Origin: Bacteroidales bacterium M7
GTDB lineage: Bacteria > Bacteroidota > Bacteroidia > Bacteroidales > Muribaculaceae
Direction: 5' to 3'
NCBI GenBank assembly: GCA_001689515.1
Contig: LUJR01000004.1
Location: forward strand, 4,840 to 68,839
Length of the DNA stretch: 64,000 nt
The translations under genes were made by a program, and so were the position numbers. The stretch's first letter is position 1. Each line of letters starts with the position of its first letter. This document shows positions 17,952 through 26,238 of this stretch, in pieces. The notes below the pieces were generated by a model that was not told where the DNA came from, did not search any database, and saw only the letters and a program-made list of their open reading frames with translations.

Positions 17952-19736
17952 TTATCTGCGTTTTTTTGAGGTCTTTTTGCTGCCTCCGCGCGATTTCTTG
18001 CGGAAGTATTCATAAGGTGTCTCGCCGCCACCGTCATACTCGTCGACTGCAGCATCTTTAGTGCGTCTAAGTGATGCTTTCTTGTAATCCTTGTCGGCAT
18101 CGGCAATCTCGCTATAGAGATTTTTACCCATGAAATCTGCGCTCTTCAGAGCATTGACCACACGCTTTGCATCAGCCTTCTTGACATCAAACAGAGAGTA
18201 ATGGGGCAGCAGGTCTATGCGTCCTACATCTACACGGCTGCCTTCTACAGTGTGGTTGAGCAAATCGATCAGGTTTCCGGCAAAGAAACCGTCTGCCTTG
18301 CCCACATTGACGTATATACGCTCCATGCCACGTTCGGCAGTACGGCGGTCTTTGTCTTTTTCAGTGCGAGGCTCGCGTTCCTTTTTAGTGCGCTCTTTGG
18401 CTGGTTTTTCATCGATGAAATCGATTTTGGGAGCATCCTTGTAGTATTCCAGAAGACGCTGAAACTCAAGCGAGAGCACCCTTTTAAGCAGGTCTTCCTG
18501 TGACAGCCACTCAAGTTTGCGCTGTACGCCTGGTATATACTTGTCTATCTCTTCATCATCCACCTTGACACGTTCTATCCTGTCAGCCAGATTATAGAGT
18601 TGCTTTTCTATGATGTGCTGAGGAGTCGGTACCTCCTTGCGCTCGAAGGTTTTGCCGATCTTTTTCTCGATTTCGCGCAGTTTGCCTTTCTCGCGCGAAT
18701 GTATGATTGCCACGCTGACACCTGTCTTGCCGGCTCGTCCTGTACGTCCCGAGCGGTGGGTGTAAACGGCAGTATCGTCAGGCAATCCGAAATTGATGAC
18801 ATGGGTGAGGTCGTCAACGTCAAGTCCGCGGGCTGCCACATCAGTAGCTACGAGCATAGTGATGACACGGTCACGAAACTTTTTCATGACAATGTCTCGC
18901 TGCTGCTGAGAGAGGTCTCCATGGAGTGCATCAGCATTGTAACCATCCTGTATCAGTTTGTCAGCCACCTCCTGGGTCTCACGGCGTGTGCGGCAGAAGA
19001 TTATGGCATATATATTTGGCGAGTCGTCGGCTATACGCTTCAATGCCAGATATTTATCCCTTGCATTGACCATATAGTAGATGTGCTTGACGTTCTTGGC
19101 ACCCTCGTTGCGGTTTCCGACCACAAATTCCACAGGGTCCTTCATATATTTCTTGGCAATCTTGGCGATTTCCGTAGGCATCGTTGCCGAGAACATGAGC
19201 ATCTTGCGATCCTCAGGTACGTGTGATAGGATCTCATCGATTGAATCGAGAAAGCCCATGTTGAGCATTTCGTCGGCCTCGTCAAGAATGACAGTGTGCA
19301 CATCCTGAAGGCTTACGACACGACGGTTGATTAGGTCAATCAGTCGTCCAGGAGTTGCCACTATGATCTGCACGCCTTGTTTCAACGCTTTGATCTGGCT
19401 TTCTATGCTCGAACCGCCGTAGACAGGCAGCACTTTCACATCATCGATATACTTTGAGAAATCAGCCAGATCACTGCCGATTTGCAAACATAGCTCACGA
19501 GTAGGGGAGAGTATTATCGCCTGAGGTTTGTGGATGTCAGGATTTATGCGCTGGAGTACAGGCAGACCGAATGCGGCGGTCTTGCCGGTGCCGGTCTGAG
19601 CCAACGCCACAACGTCACCGTCCTGGGTCAGCAAATGTGGGATAACTTTTTCTTGAACAGGCATAGGCTGTTCGAATCCCATCTCTTTAATAGCTCGGAG
19701 CAAATTTTCATTCACTCCTAATTCTTCAAATGTCAT
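17952..19736 (-). CDS. DEAD-box RNA helicase, DeaD/CsdA-like
   Basis: A 594-residue helicase from ATG 19736. It starts with the Q-motif region MTFEELGVNENLL, then Walker A AQTGTGKT near 50, PTRELCLQIG, TPGRLIDL, DEADEML, SATMP, and in domain 2 CRTRRETQEV, ATDVAARGLDVDD and HRSGRTGRAGKTG. The C-terminal part carries a DbpA-like RNA-binding module (YVNVGKADGFFAGNLIDLL) and a basic tail rich in Lys/Arg/Gly. The layout is that of the cold-shock helicase DeaD, which remodels ribosomal precursors and mRNAs. An upstream ATG at 19769 exists, but the -7 box at 19772-19779 would start transcription after it, and MTFEELGV matches the family start. Confidence 0.93.
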   Translation of the reverse strand: MTFEELGVNENLLRAIKEMGFEQPMPVQEKVIPHLLTQDGDVVALAQTGTGKTAAFGLPVLQRINPDIHKPQAIILSPTRELCLQIGSDLADFSKYIDDVKVLPVYGGSSIESQIKALKQGVQIIVATPGRLIDLINRRVVSLQDVHTVILDEADEMLNMGFLDSIDEILSHVPEDRKMLMFSATMPTEIAKIAKKYMKDPVEFVVGNRNEGAKNVKHIYYMVNARDKYLALKRIADDSPNIYAIIFCRTRRETQEVADKLIQDGYNADALHGDLSQQQRDIVMKKFRDRVITMLVATDVAARGLDVDDLTHVINFGLPDDTAVYTHRSGRTGRAGKTGVSVAIIHSREKGKLREIEKKIGKTFERKEVPTPQHIIEKQLYNLADRIERVKVDDEEIDKYIPGVQRKLEWLSQEDLLKRVLSLEFQRLLEYYKDAPKIDFIDEKPAKERTKKEREPRTEKDKDRRTAERGMERIYVNVGKADGFFAGNLIDLLNHTVEGSRVDVGRIDLLPHYSLFDVKKADAKRVVNALKSADFMGKNLYSEIADADKDYKKASLRRTKDAAVDEYDGGGETPYEYFRKKSRGGSKKTSKKRR

Positions 19737-19771
19737 ATATGTACTTTTAAGATGTTTCGGTAAAAACATTA

Positions 19772-19779
19772 CAAAGATA
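19772..19779 (-). promoter_or_regulatory. -7 box for the DEAD-box helicase gene
   Basis: TATCTTTG on the minus strand matches TAnnTTTG. It places the transcription start near 19767, about 30 nt before ATG 19736. Confidence 0.5.
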
Positions 19780-19820
19780 CAACAATTTGATTATCAATAG
19801 TGTTTCAGAGAGGAAATACT

Positions 19821-20450
19821 TTAGTCTAAATTCTTGTTTTTCCTGCTCCGATAGCCAAAATGCCGTTTTTTACGTGATTTCTTGCTCTTTTTTGGATATA
19901 TGATCTTATTGCTGTCAATGACTGTAGTCCCGAAAAATCCATCTCGTATAGCAAGTCCTAATGTGTCTCCCTTTGACAACAGATCATATTTCTGCTTAGT
20001 CAGCCTTAGCGATTTGTATTCCCCATGAGGAAGCTCTATGTCAGCCTTGTACACCCAGTATGGTGCTCCCTGCCCATAGACTCTCCGGCCGATACGACGT
20101 GTCTTGTGATGCTTTTCACGATAAACTCGAGTCACGGCTACGTCCTGATAGGTAACCGTATCTCTGTCACCTAAAAAATAATTGCCGATGTAAAAGCCTC
20201 CAAGTATCAATGCCGTCACTGTTATGACGTGCAGTCCGAAATTTATCCATACACTGTCATAATCGGTAAGTGGACGCCACTTCTTCCACAAAAATTTACC
20301 TGAGCCGAGAGCTACAATCAGGCTCAATGCGACAGGTTTCCACCACTGTATAAGTGTATCCTGATAAATCACCGCACTCAGTCCGAAACACGAAACAATT
20401 AAGGTCCCGAGGAAACCTAACCCCAGGACCTTAAATACTTTCTTAGTCAT
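19821..20450 (-). CDS. Unrecognised membrane protein with basic tail
   Basis: A 209-residue protein I cannot assign. The first 100 residues hold three predicted transmembrane helices (about 7-30, 40-55 and 70-92). A soluble part follows with YWVYKADIELPHGEYKSLRLTKQ split by charged segments, and the tail is very basic (KKSKKSRKKRHFG, RSRKNKN). The soluble part is short and beta-rich. It sits 31 nt downstream of the M48 protease gene in the same orientation, so the two may share a transcript. A role at the inner membrane is the only safe statement. Confidence 0.7.
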   Translation of the reverse strand: MTKKVFKVLGLGFLGTLIVSCFGLSAVIYQDTLIQWWKPVALSLIVALGSGKFLWKKWRPLTDYDSVWINFGLHVITVTALILGGFYIGNYFLGDRDTVTYQDVAVTRVYREKHHKTRRIGRRVYGQGAPYWVYKADIELPHGEYKSLRLTKQKYDLLSKGDTLGLAIRDGFFGTTVIDSNKIIYPKKSKKSRKKRHFGYRSRKNKNLD

Positions 20451-20481
20451 GAATATAACTTGATAAAAGCAGGGACGAACT

Positions 20482-21279
20482 TTACTCTTGCGGACGAGCT
20501 ATGCCATCTTTTTCAGCCCGCTTTGTCATGCGCTTGATGCGGTCGACTGTATCGGGATGTGATGAGAACATGCGATCTACGTAGCTGCTCTTGTTGCCTT
20601 CCTTTTCTTCCATCTTGAGGAATTTCTCAAATGCCATCACCATACCCCAGGGATTTTTGCCATTGGCTTTGAGAAAATCGTAGCCTGCATCATCAGCTTC
20701 TTTCTCCTGCTTTTGGGAGTACTTTGCGCCTGACAGAGCCTGTCCGAGGTCTCCAAGCTGCGAGTCGCTGAGTTTTGCCGCAACACCGCCTGCCGAAGAT
20801 ATGGCATCACGAGCTGCTCCAGTGAGAAGTTCCTGCTTGAACGCCTTCTTTGAGTGGTGCTTTGCCACATGGCCTATTTCATGTCCTATTATGCCAAGGA
20901 GTTCGTCATCACTCATTATATCCATCAGCGAAGAGAATACTCGCACACTACCGTCAGGACAAGCGAAAGCATTAACATCAATGACCTCGTACACCTTGAA
21001 ATTCAAGGGTATACCATCGGCTTCTGTCAGACCTTTTGTAAGACGGTTGAGACGCTGGGTGTATTTGCTCTTTGCATCCGATACCTTGTTGTGCGTATCC
21101 ATCCAGTCTACTGATTCCTTGGCATATGCAGCCATCTGCGCATCGCTGACAGTCAGAGCCTTGACTGCTTTGGTACCGGCATTGACAGCCTTGCCGAGAT
21201 TAAACTGTGCATTTGTAGCTACAGGGCACACGGCTGCCCCTGAAACGATAGCAAGTGCTACTAAGAGAGATTTTTTCAT
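20482..21279 (-). CDS. Secreted M48-family metalloprotease
   Basis: A 265-residue protease with an N-terminal signal peptide (cleavage near ATNA-QF). The zinc site is HEIGH at 133-137, with the third ligand Glu in QEKEADDAGYDF near 194. The small size and lack of membrane helices place it with the periplasmic YcaL/LoiP/BepA-type Ste24 relatives rather than the membrane HtpX group. Its likely work is clearing misfolded envelope proteins. FACPDG before VRVFSSLMD is the usual pre-HExxH strand of this family. A -7 box lies about 90 nt upstream. Confidence 0.92.
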   Translation of the reverse strand: MKKSLLVALAIVSGAAVCPVATNAQFNLGKAVNAGTKAVKALTVSDAQMAAYAKESVDWMDTHNKVSDAKSKYTQRLNRLTKGLTEADGIPLNFKVYEVIDVNAFACPDGSVRVFSSLMDIMSDDELLGIIGHEIGHVAKHHSKKAFKQELLTGAARDAISSAGGVAAKLSDSQLGDLGQALSGAKYSQKQEKEADDAGYDFLKANGKNPWGMVMAFEKFLKMEEKEGNKSSYVDRMFSSHPDTVDRIKRMTKRAEKDGIARPQE

Positions 21280-21366
21280 ATTATAAAAAATGTGACAATA
21301 GATTTATAATGAGCGATGATAACATTCCGTCATCACCACTGCAGAGCTTGATATGATTTATCAATA

Positions 21367-21374
21367 CAAATTTA
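21367..21374 (-). promoter_or_regulatory. -7 box for the M48 protease gene
   Basis: TAAATTTG on the minus strand matches the Bacteroidetes -7 consensus, with a leader of about 80 nt to ATG 21279. Confidence 0.45.
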
Positions 21375-21583
21375 GCCAAAAATATCCATATCACACCAAA
21401 TCAATGTTAAATTATCAGGTACAAATAGGGGACAATCATATATCACATATAGTGTAAGATAAGCAACTTATTGAATATCAGCATATTCATACTCGTTTAT
21501 ATACTGGTCAATCTTAATTGGGTCATGTCAGCAAATCGTAACAGAGAGGGGCGTGTAACTGTAAATTCCTCAACCTGTAGGGT

Positions 21584-21732
21584 GGGTGTTGCAAAACTGT
21601 CAATTGTGGTGATTCTGCCTGTGTACTGTAGGGACATGCCATGGCATGTCTGCTGATACTCAAGCATTTGCAGATTAGACATGCCATGGCATGTCCCTAC
21701 AACATTGTACGATTCGGAGTTCTGCAACACCC
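21584..21732. repeat. Composite REP/MITE-like palindromic element, copy 1
   Basis: Two copies of the perfect palindrome GACATGCCATGGCATGTC lie at 21633-21650 and 21678-21695 in mirror orientation: the first is preceded by GTAGG and the second followed by CCTAC. The whole is bounded by a terminal inverted repeat, GGGTGTTGCAAAAC at 21584-21597 and GTTCTGCAACACCC at 21719-21732, with one mismatch. A closely similar element is at 58749-58900. The structure is that of a non-autonomous repeat spread by a transposase acting on hairpin ends; the source of mobility is not visible here. Confidence 0.85.
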
Positions 21733-21918
21733 TCAGCTCTCATATAGCGTGATTCAAACTGCCATAGGCATGTCAGACATGCAAGTTACATCGTTGCTAT
21801 CGGGAATCGACATCGTTTCGTGTGTATACGCTATTTAACATAATCCCCATTATGTAAATTCTATTTAAAGAAGAAGGTCTTCATCAACACATCTATTGAT
21901 TTGACAGCATTTTACTGC

Positions 21919-22398
21919 TTACTGCATATCCAGCTCTTTGAGAGCTTTTATTTCCAACAATACGGAATTATAAAATCTACGTTCGCCTGTGACTTCACGA
22001 CCTATAAACGGCGGCAGTTTCGGGGTTGCGCTCTCGTTCGGCAATTCTACCTCTGCCACGACCAGTCCTTCTAACGCTCCATGAAATTCGTCTACCTCCC
22101 ATATATATCCTTCAAAATCCACTATATACCGTGACTTGTCGATAAGTTTCCCATCACTTATCTTGCAAATCATTTCTTTTGCGTCTGATACAGGTATCGG
22201 ATATTCCCATTCGTTACGTGAGGCTCCTGTATTACGACTTTTGATAGTAATAAAAGCCTCGCAATCCCTGATTCTGATTCTGACGACTCCTCGGTCTTGT
22301 CTGGCGAGGTATGCTTGCGTTATGTGACTGCACGATACAGCCATTGATTTGTATAAATCACTTATAACCAAGAATTTACGTTCTATTTCAAGAGCCAT
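21919..22398 (-). CDS. CYTH domain protein
   Basis: A 159-residue CYTH (CyaB-thiamine triphosphatase) protein. The hallmark ExExK is EIERK at 4-8, followed by alternating charged strands that line the tunnel: RIRIRD, FITIKSR, EWEYPIP, KSRYIVDFEG, WEVDEFHG and VVAEVELP. The family binds triphosphate groups with divalent metals; small bacterial members are usually inorganic tri/polyphosphatases. The gene stands divergent from the DUF5686 gene with 44 nt between them. Confidence 0.92.
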   Translation of the reverse strand: MALEIERKFLVISDLYKSMAVSCSHITQAYLARQDRGVVRIRIRDCEAFITIKSRNTGASRNEWEYPIPVSDAKEMICKISDGKLIDKSRYIVDFEGYIWEVDEFHGALEGLVVAEVELPNESATPKLPPFIGREVTGERRFYNSVLLEIKALKELDMQ

Positions 22399-22442
22399 TT
22401 GATATGATAATATGTATTTTTAACAATGTGCCAATGTCATAA

Positions 22443-25025
22443 ATGACTAAATTTGCACAAATATACGATACAATAGTGGATAAACGCTCCTTTTTTCTTA
22501 TAATATTGCTTTTTGTCGTTGCATTATCTCCTATCTTTCTCTCGGCTCAGCCACTCGGAGTCAAGGTGAGCGGATTGGTTAGAGATTCATTGACCCACGA
22601 GCCTGTCCCCTATGCTGCCGTGACGTTAAAAGGACCTGATGTACGTGGACTGACAGATGAAAAAGGACACTTTAAGATATACACCAGCCGTCCGTTTACC
22701 CATTATTATGTCACAGCTATGGGTTATGAACCTAAGATGCTGACATATTCTCCCTTGGAAGATAACACTGTAACTATCTATATCAACCCTAAAGGACTCG
22801 CATTAAGCGAAGTAGTCGTAAAAAAGACAAAAGAGCACTATTCTAAAAGAAACAATCCGGCTGTAGATCTGATGGAGAAAATCAGGGAGAGCGATGACCG
22901 TTCTAATCCACTTAAAGCTCCTTATTATTCGTATGACAAGTACGAGCGCATCAGATTAGGGTTAAACGATTTCCATACTGAGGATCAGCACGGACTGATG
23001 TCTCGATTCCCTTTCCTTACCGATTATGTCGATACCTCCTCTATCACGGGAAAACCGATACTCAATCTGTCGACCCGTGAGAAGATGTCCTATATGTACT
23101 ACCGTGCGCAACCGGCGTCAAAAAAAGAACATATACGGGCATTGCGCAATGCCGGAGTTGATGATATCGCCGATACGGAGAGCATGCGCAAATTTTTTGA
23201 AGATGTCATGAGAGAGGTGGATTTATATCAAAACGATATCCCTCTGATGCAAAACCGGTTTGTCAGCCCTCTGTCAAAAATAGCTGCTGATTTCTATAAG
23301 TTTTACCTTACGGACACTGTCACCGTAGATAGTGACACCTGCATTGTGCTATCTTTTGTGCCACATAACACTTCTACATTTGGATTTACAGGGCGCTTGT
23401 ATGTGCTTAAAGATGATCCATCGATGTTTGTCAAGAAAGTGTCGATGCGTGTGCCATCAAATATCAATCTCAATTATATTAAAAACCTGCGCATCAACCA
23501 GACATTTACTAAATCAGCCGACGGCAGGCGGTTAAAGAATCTCGATGATCTCGCCATTGAAGCCCAAGTAATACCAGGAACTCCTGAGATCTATTCAGAG
23601 AGACATACCGTTTATTCTGACCATAATTTTGACAGAGCTGCGGACAGCCATATTTATGACGAACAGGGTGATGTGATCATAGATGACAGCGCCGAGAGGC
23701 GCGACAGTACATACTGGTCAAAATCACGCCCGGAAGCCATCACATCCGCTCAAGACGGTATGGAGCAGCTTATGAGCAGACTGAGGAAAAACAAAGTGTA
23801 TTATTGGGGAGAGAAATTTGTCAAGCTGCTAGCAGTCGGATATATCCCTACTGGCAAGGACAGCAAGTTTGACATCGGACCCCTTAACACCACCATAAGC
23901 TATAACGAACTTGAGGGCACACGCCTGAGATTCGGAGGCATGACCACTGCCAATCTCAATCCCCATTGGTTTTTCAAGGCTTACGGTGCTTACGGCATGA
24001 AAGACCATCGCTGGAAATACAGCGCGGATGTCGAATACTCGTTCAAGCCCAAGAAATACCATGCCTATGAGTTCCCGGTACACTCTATTGCTGCTACGTA
24101 TCTATACGACATTGACAAGCTGGGACAGAAGTATCTTTTCACCAATCCTGACAATGTATTCCTTTCTCTGACTCGTCACGCTGACCGTCAGATCACTTAT
24201 CATCGTGTAGCCGAACTCAGATACACACTTGAATTGGCGAATAATTTCTCATTGAGCCTAAAACCTCGTTATGAGCGACAGGAAGCCACCGAGTTCATGC
24301 CCTTTATCGATGGTTATGGAATCCCCCACCCCTATTATGACCAGACCACGCTACAGATACAACTGAGATACGCGCCTGGAGAGACTTTCTATCAGGGCAG
24401 ATCTTTCCGTTTCCCTATCAATATGGATGCTCCGATATTCACGTTGTCGCACACATACGGACCTCAGCGTTTCATGGGCAGCCGCTTTACCATCAACCGC
24501 ACCGAAGCGAGCATAATCAAACGTTTCTGGTTTTCGGCATGGGGATATACGGATATATATGTCAAGGGAGGGCATATATGGTCCAAAACGCCTTATCCGC
24601 AACTGCTCATACCCAATGCCAACCTCTCATATACCATACAGCCAGAAAGTTTCGCTTTGATGAACCCTATGGAGTTTGTCAATGACAGCTATGCCTCATG
24701 GGATATAACATATTGGGCAAACGGTGCTATATTTAATTATATTCCGTTTCTTAAAAAGCTCAAACTGCGTGAGGCATTCACTTTCCGTGGACTGTGGGGA
24801 CATCTGAGCAAAAAAAACAACCCGGAATATAATCCCGAGTTGTTCAGATTTCCTGCGATTGCAAATACACGGCTGATGACTGACACGCCTTATATGGAGG
24901 TTGCAGTAGGTCTTGACAATATATTTACAATCTTGAGGGTTGACTATGTGTGGCGATTGACCTATCGAGACACTCCCGGAGCTTCAAGGTCGGGAGTACA
25001 GATAGCCTTACACTTTACTTTTTGA
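22443..25025 (+). CDS. DUF5686 / carboxypeptidase-regulatory-like outer-membrane protein
   Basis: An 860-residue Bacteroidetes envelope protein. After a signal peptide (ending LSAQP) comes a carboxypeptidase-D regulatory-like domain at about 38-110 (VSGLVRDSLTHEPVPYAAV, GLTDEKGHFKI), then the DUF5686 region, and a C-terminal half rich in alternating beta strands that ends in Phe (HFTF), as outer-membrane barrels do. It is probably a surface barrel with a periplasmic plug-like domain; its substrate is unknown. The start is doubtful: a -7 box at 22448-22455 lies inside the first codons, so GTG 22476 (giving a compact signal peptide VDKRSFFLIILL) may be the true start. Its last 18 nt overlap the 3' end of lysA on the other strand. 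Confidence 0.87.
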   Translation: MTKFAQIYDTIVDKRSFFLIILLFVVALSPIFLSAQPLGVKVSGLVRDSLTHEPVPYAAVTLKGPDVRGLTDEKGHFKIYTSRPFTHYYVTAMGYEPKMLTYSPLEDNTVTIYINPKGLALSEVVVKKTKEHYSKRNNPAVDLMEKIRESDDRSNPLKAPYYSYDKYERIRLGLNDFHTEDQHGLMSRFPFLTDYVDTSSITGKPILNLSTREKMSYMYYRAQPASKKEHIRALRNAGVDDIADTESMRKFFEDVMREVDLYQNDIPLMQNRFVSPLSKIAADFYKFYLTDTVTVDSDTCIVLSFVPHNTSTFGFTGRLYVLKDDPSMFVKKVSMRVPSNINLNYIKNLRINQTFTKSADGRRLKNLDDLAIEAQVIPGTPEIYSERHTVYSDHNFDRAADSHIYDEQGDVIIDDSAERRDSTYWSKSRPEAITSAQDGMEQLMSRLRKNKVYYWGEKFVKLLAVGYIPTGKDSKFDIGPLNTTISYNELEGTRLRFGGMTTANLNPHWFFKAYGAYGMKDHRWKYSADVEYSFKPKKYHAYEFPVHSIAATYLYDIDKLGQKYLFTNPDNVFLSLTRHADRQITYHRVAELRYTLELANNFSLSLKPRYERQEATEFMPFIDGYGIPHPYYDQTTLQIQLRYAPGETFYQGRSFRFPINMDAPIFTLSHTYGPQRFMGSRFTINRTEASIIKRFWFSAWGYTDIYVKGGHIWSKTPYPQLLIPNANLSYTIQPESFALMNPMEFVNDSYASWDITYWANGAIFNYIPFLKKLKLREAFTFRGLWGHLSKKNNPEYNPELFRFPAIANTRLMTDTPYMEVAVGLDNIFTILRVDYVWRLTYRDTPGASRSGVQIALHFTF
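22448..22455 (+). promoter_or_regulatory. -7 box inside the annotated start of the DUF5686 gene
   Basis: TAAATTTG matches the -7 consensus. If it is used, transcription starts near 22460, past the ATG at 22443, and GTG 22476 would be the first usable start. Confidence 0.4.
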
Positions 25026-26165
25026 ATACAGAAATGCCGAGTTAAGGCTGCGGCAGTTGTAGTGGCTTGCCATGATCTCACCATATGCTCCAGCCGAACG
25101 CAGGGCGAATATGTCGCCTCGCTTGACTTTTGGCAGCATCTCATCTACTCCGAAAGTGTCCGATGATTCGCATATCGGTCCAACTACATCATATTTCTCA
25201 GGCTTGTCATGGCTTGTCAGATTCTGTATCAGATGATGTGCCTGATAGAGAGCCGGACGGATGAGTTCAGAAAAACCAGCATCTACTATTGCAAATTTCT
25301 TGTTCACACCCTCTTTTACATATATGACAGAGGTGATGAGTGAACCGCACTGCCCTACTACACTACGTCCCAACTCAAAATGCAGCTGCTGACCAGGAGC
25401 AATGGGCAGGTTTTCGTGGAAGCTGTTGAAATAGCTCTCAAAGTCAGGAATGGGATTGGCATCGGGGTTATCATAATCAATGCCAAGACCGCCTCCGACA
25501 TTGATGGAACGGAATTCGATACCCATGCTGCGATAATGCTCGCATAGCTCTATGATTTTGTTGCAGAGCATCTTAAACGGCTCGGTGATAGTGATCTGTG
25601 ACCCGATATGGAAATGCAGACCTGCCAGATCCAGCACCGGGCTCTTCGCTACACGTAACACTATCGGATCAAGCTGCTCCATGGCAATGCCGAATTTGTT
25701 TTCAGCCAATCCAGTGGTTATATAGTGATGTGTATGCGCGTCAATGTTGGGATTGACACGCAAGGCTACGGTAGCAACCTTGCATTTGCGCTCTGCTATC
25801 CGCTCTATTGCATCAAGCTCGGCATCGCTCTCCACATTGAGACAACCGACACCAGCATCTAAGGCAAGTTCTATCTCCCAGTCAGATTTGCCGACACCGG
25901 CAAATACCATATCCTGAGGTTTGAATCCTGCATCCAAGGCAGCCTTGATTTCGCCACCGCTTACAAGGTCAGCCCCGAAACCTGCGTTGGCTATCATCTT
26001 CATTATTTCAGGATTGACATTAGCCTTTACTGCATAATGAACACGGAAGCCGGGATAAGAAGAACATTCTTTGATTTTTGCCAAAGTGGCATCAAGCAAA
26101 TCTATATCGTAGAAATAAAATGGAGTGCGTCGTTCGCGTAGCGCACCTATTGGAAATGTAGTCAT
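25008..26165 (-). CDS. lysA: Diaminopimelate decarboxylase
   Basis: LysA removes the D-carboxyl of meso-diaminopimelate to give L-lysine, the last step of the pathway. The 385-residue protein is a fold-type III PLP enzyme: the PLP lysine is in HYAVKANVN near 47, with GLHFHIGSQ, NVGGGLGIDY and the C-terminal barrel with GPICESSDTFG, whose Cys joins the active site across the dimer, and AGAYGEIMAS. It follows lysC, separated by a clear lysC terminator at 26191-26229. The 3' end overlaps the convergent DUF5686 gene by 18 nt. Confidence 0.97.
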   Translation of the reverse strand: MTTFPIGALRERRTPFYFYDIDLLDATLAKIKECSSYPGFRVHYAVKANVNPEIMKMIANAGFGADLVSGGEIKAALDAGFKPQDMVFAGVGKSDWEIELALDAGVGCLNVESDAELDAIERIAERKCKVATVALRVNPNIDAHTHHYITTGLAENKFGIAMEQLDPIVLRVAKSPVLDLAGLHFHIGSQITITEPFKMLCNKIIELCEHYRSMGIEFRSINVGGGLGIDYDNPDANPIPDFESYFNSFHENLPIAPGQQLHFELGRSVVGQCGSLITSVIYVKEGVNKKFAIVDAGFSELIRPALYQAHHLIQNLTSHDKPEKYDVVGPICESSDTFGVDEMLPKVKRGDIFALRSAGAYGEIMASHYNCRSLNSAFLYSKSKV

Positions 26166-26190
26166 GCGTCCCTATTGGTGTATTTGATTG

Positions 26191-26229
26191 AAAAAGGTCT
26201 CCGGCTGCCAGAGTGGCAACGGAGACCTT
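26191..26229 (-). terminator. Intrinsic terminator of lysC
   Basis: Read on the minus strand, AAGGTCTCCG (220-229 arm) pairs perfectly with CGGAGACCTT (194-203 arm), with an inner TGCCA/TGGCA stem, followed by a T run. It lies 10 nt after the lysC stop and before lysA. Confidence 0.85.
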
Positions 26230-26238
26230 GAAAATAAA

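Larger units (their letters stand above)
21280..21918. other. 639-bp intergenic region with a composite palindromic element
   Basis: No gene is supported here. From left to right it holds: a -7 box for the M48 gene (21367-21374, minus); AT-rich sequence; a 149-bp composite palindromic repeat (21584-21732); a rearranged half-palindrome pair GCATGTC-A-GACATGC at 21768-21782; and a hairpin ACATAAT-CCCC-ATTATGT at 21838-21855, which lies 64 nt past the stop of the CYTH gene and could be its terminator, though it lacks a clear T run. Confidence 0.6.

Noticed and set aside
19737..19769. Upstream ATG of the DEAD-box helicase
   Set aside because: It lies at or before the transcription start predicted from the -7 box, and the family begins at MTFEELGV.
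21838..21855. Hairpin ACATAAT-CCCC-ATTATGT as terminator of the CYTH gene
   Set aside because: No T run on the correct strand and an AT-rich stem; noted in the intergenic entry but not called.
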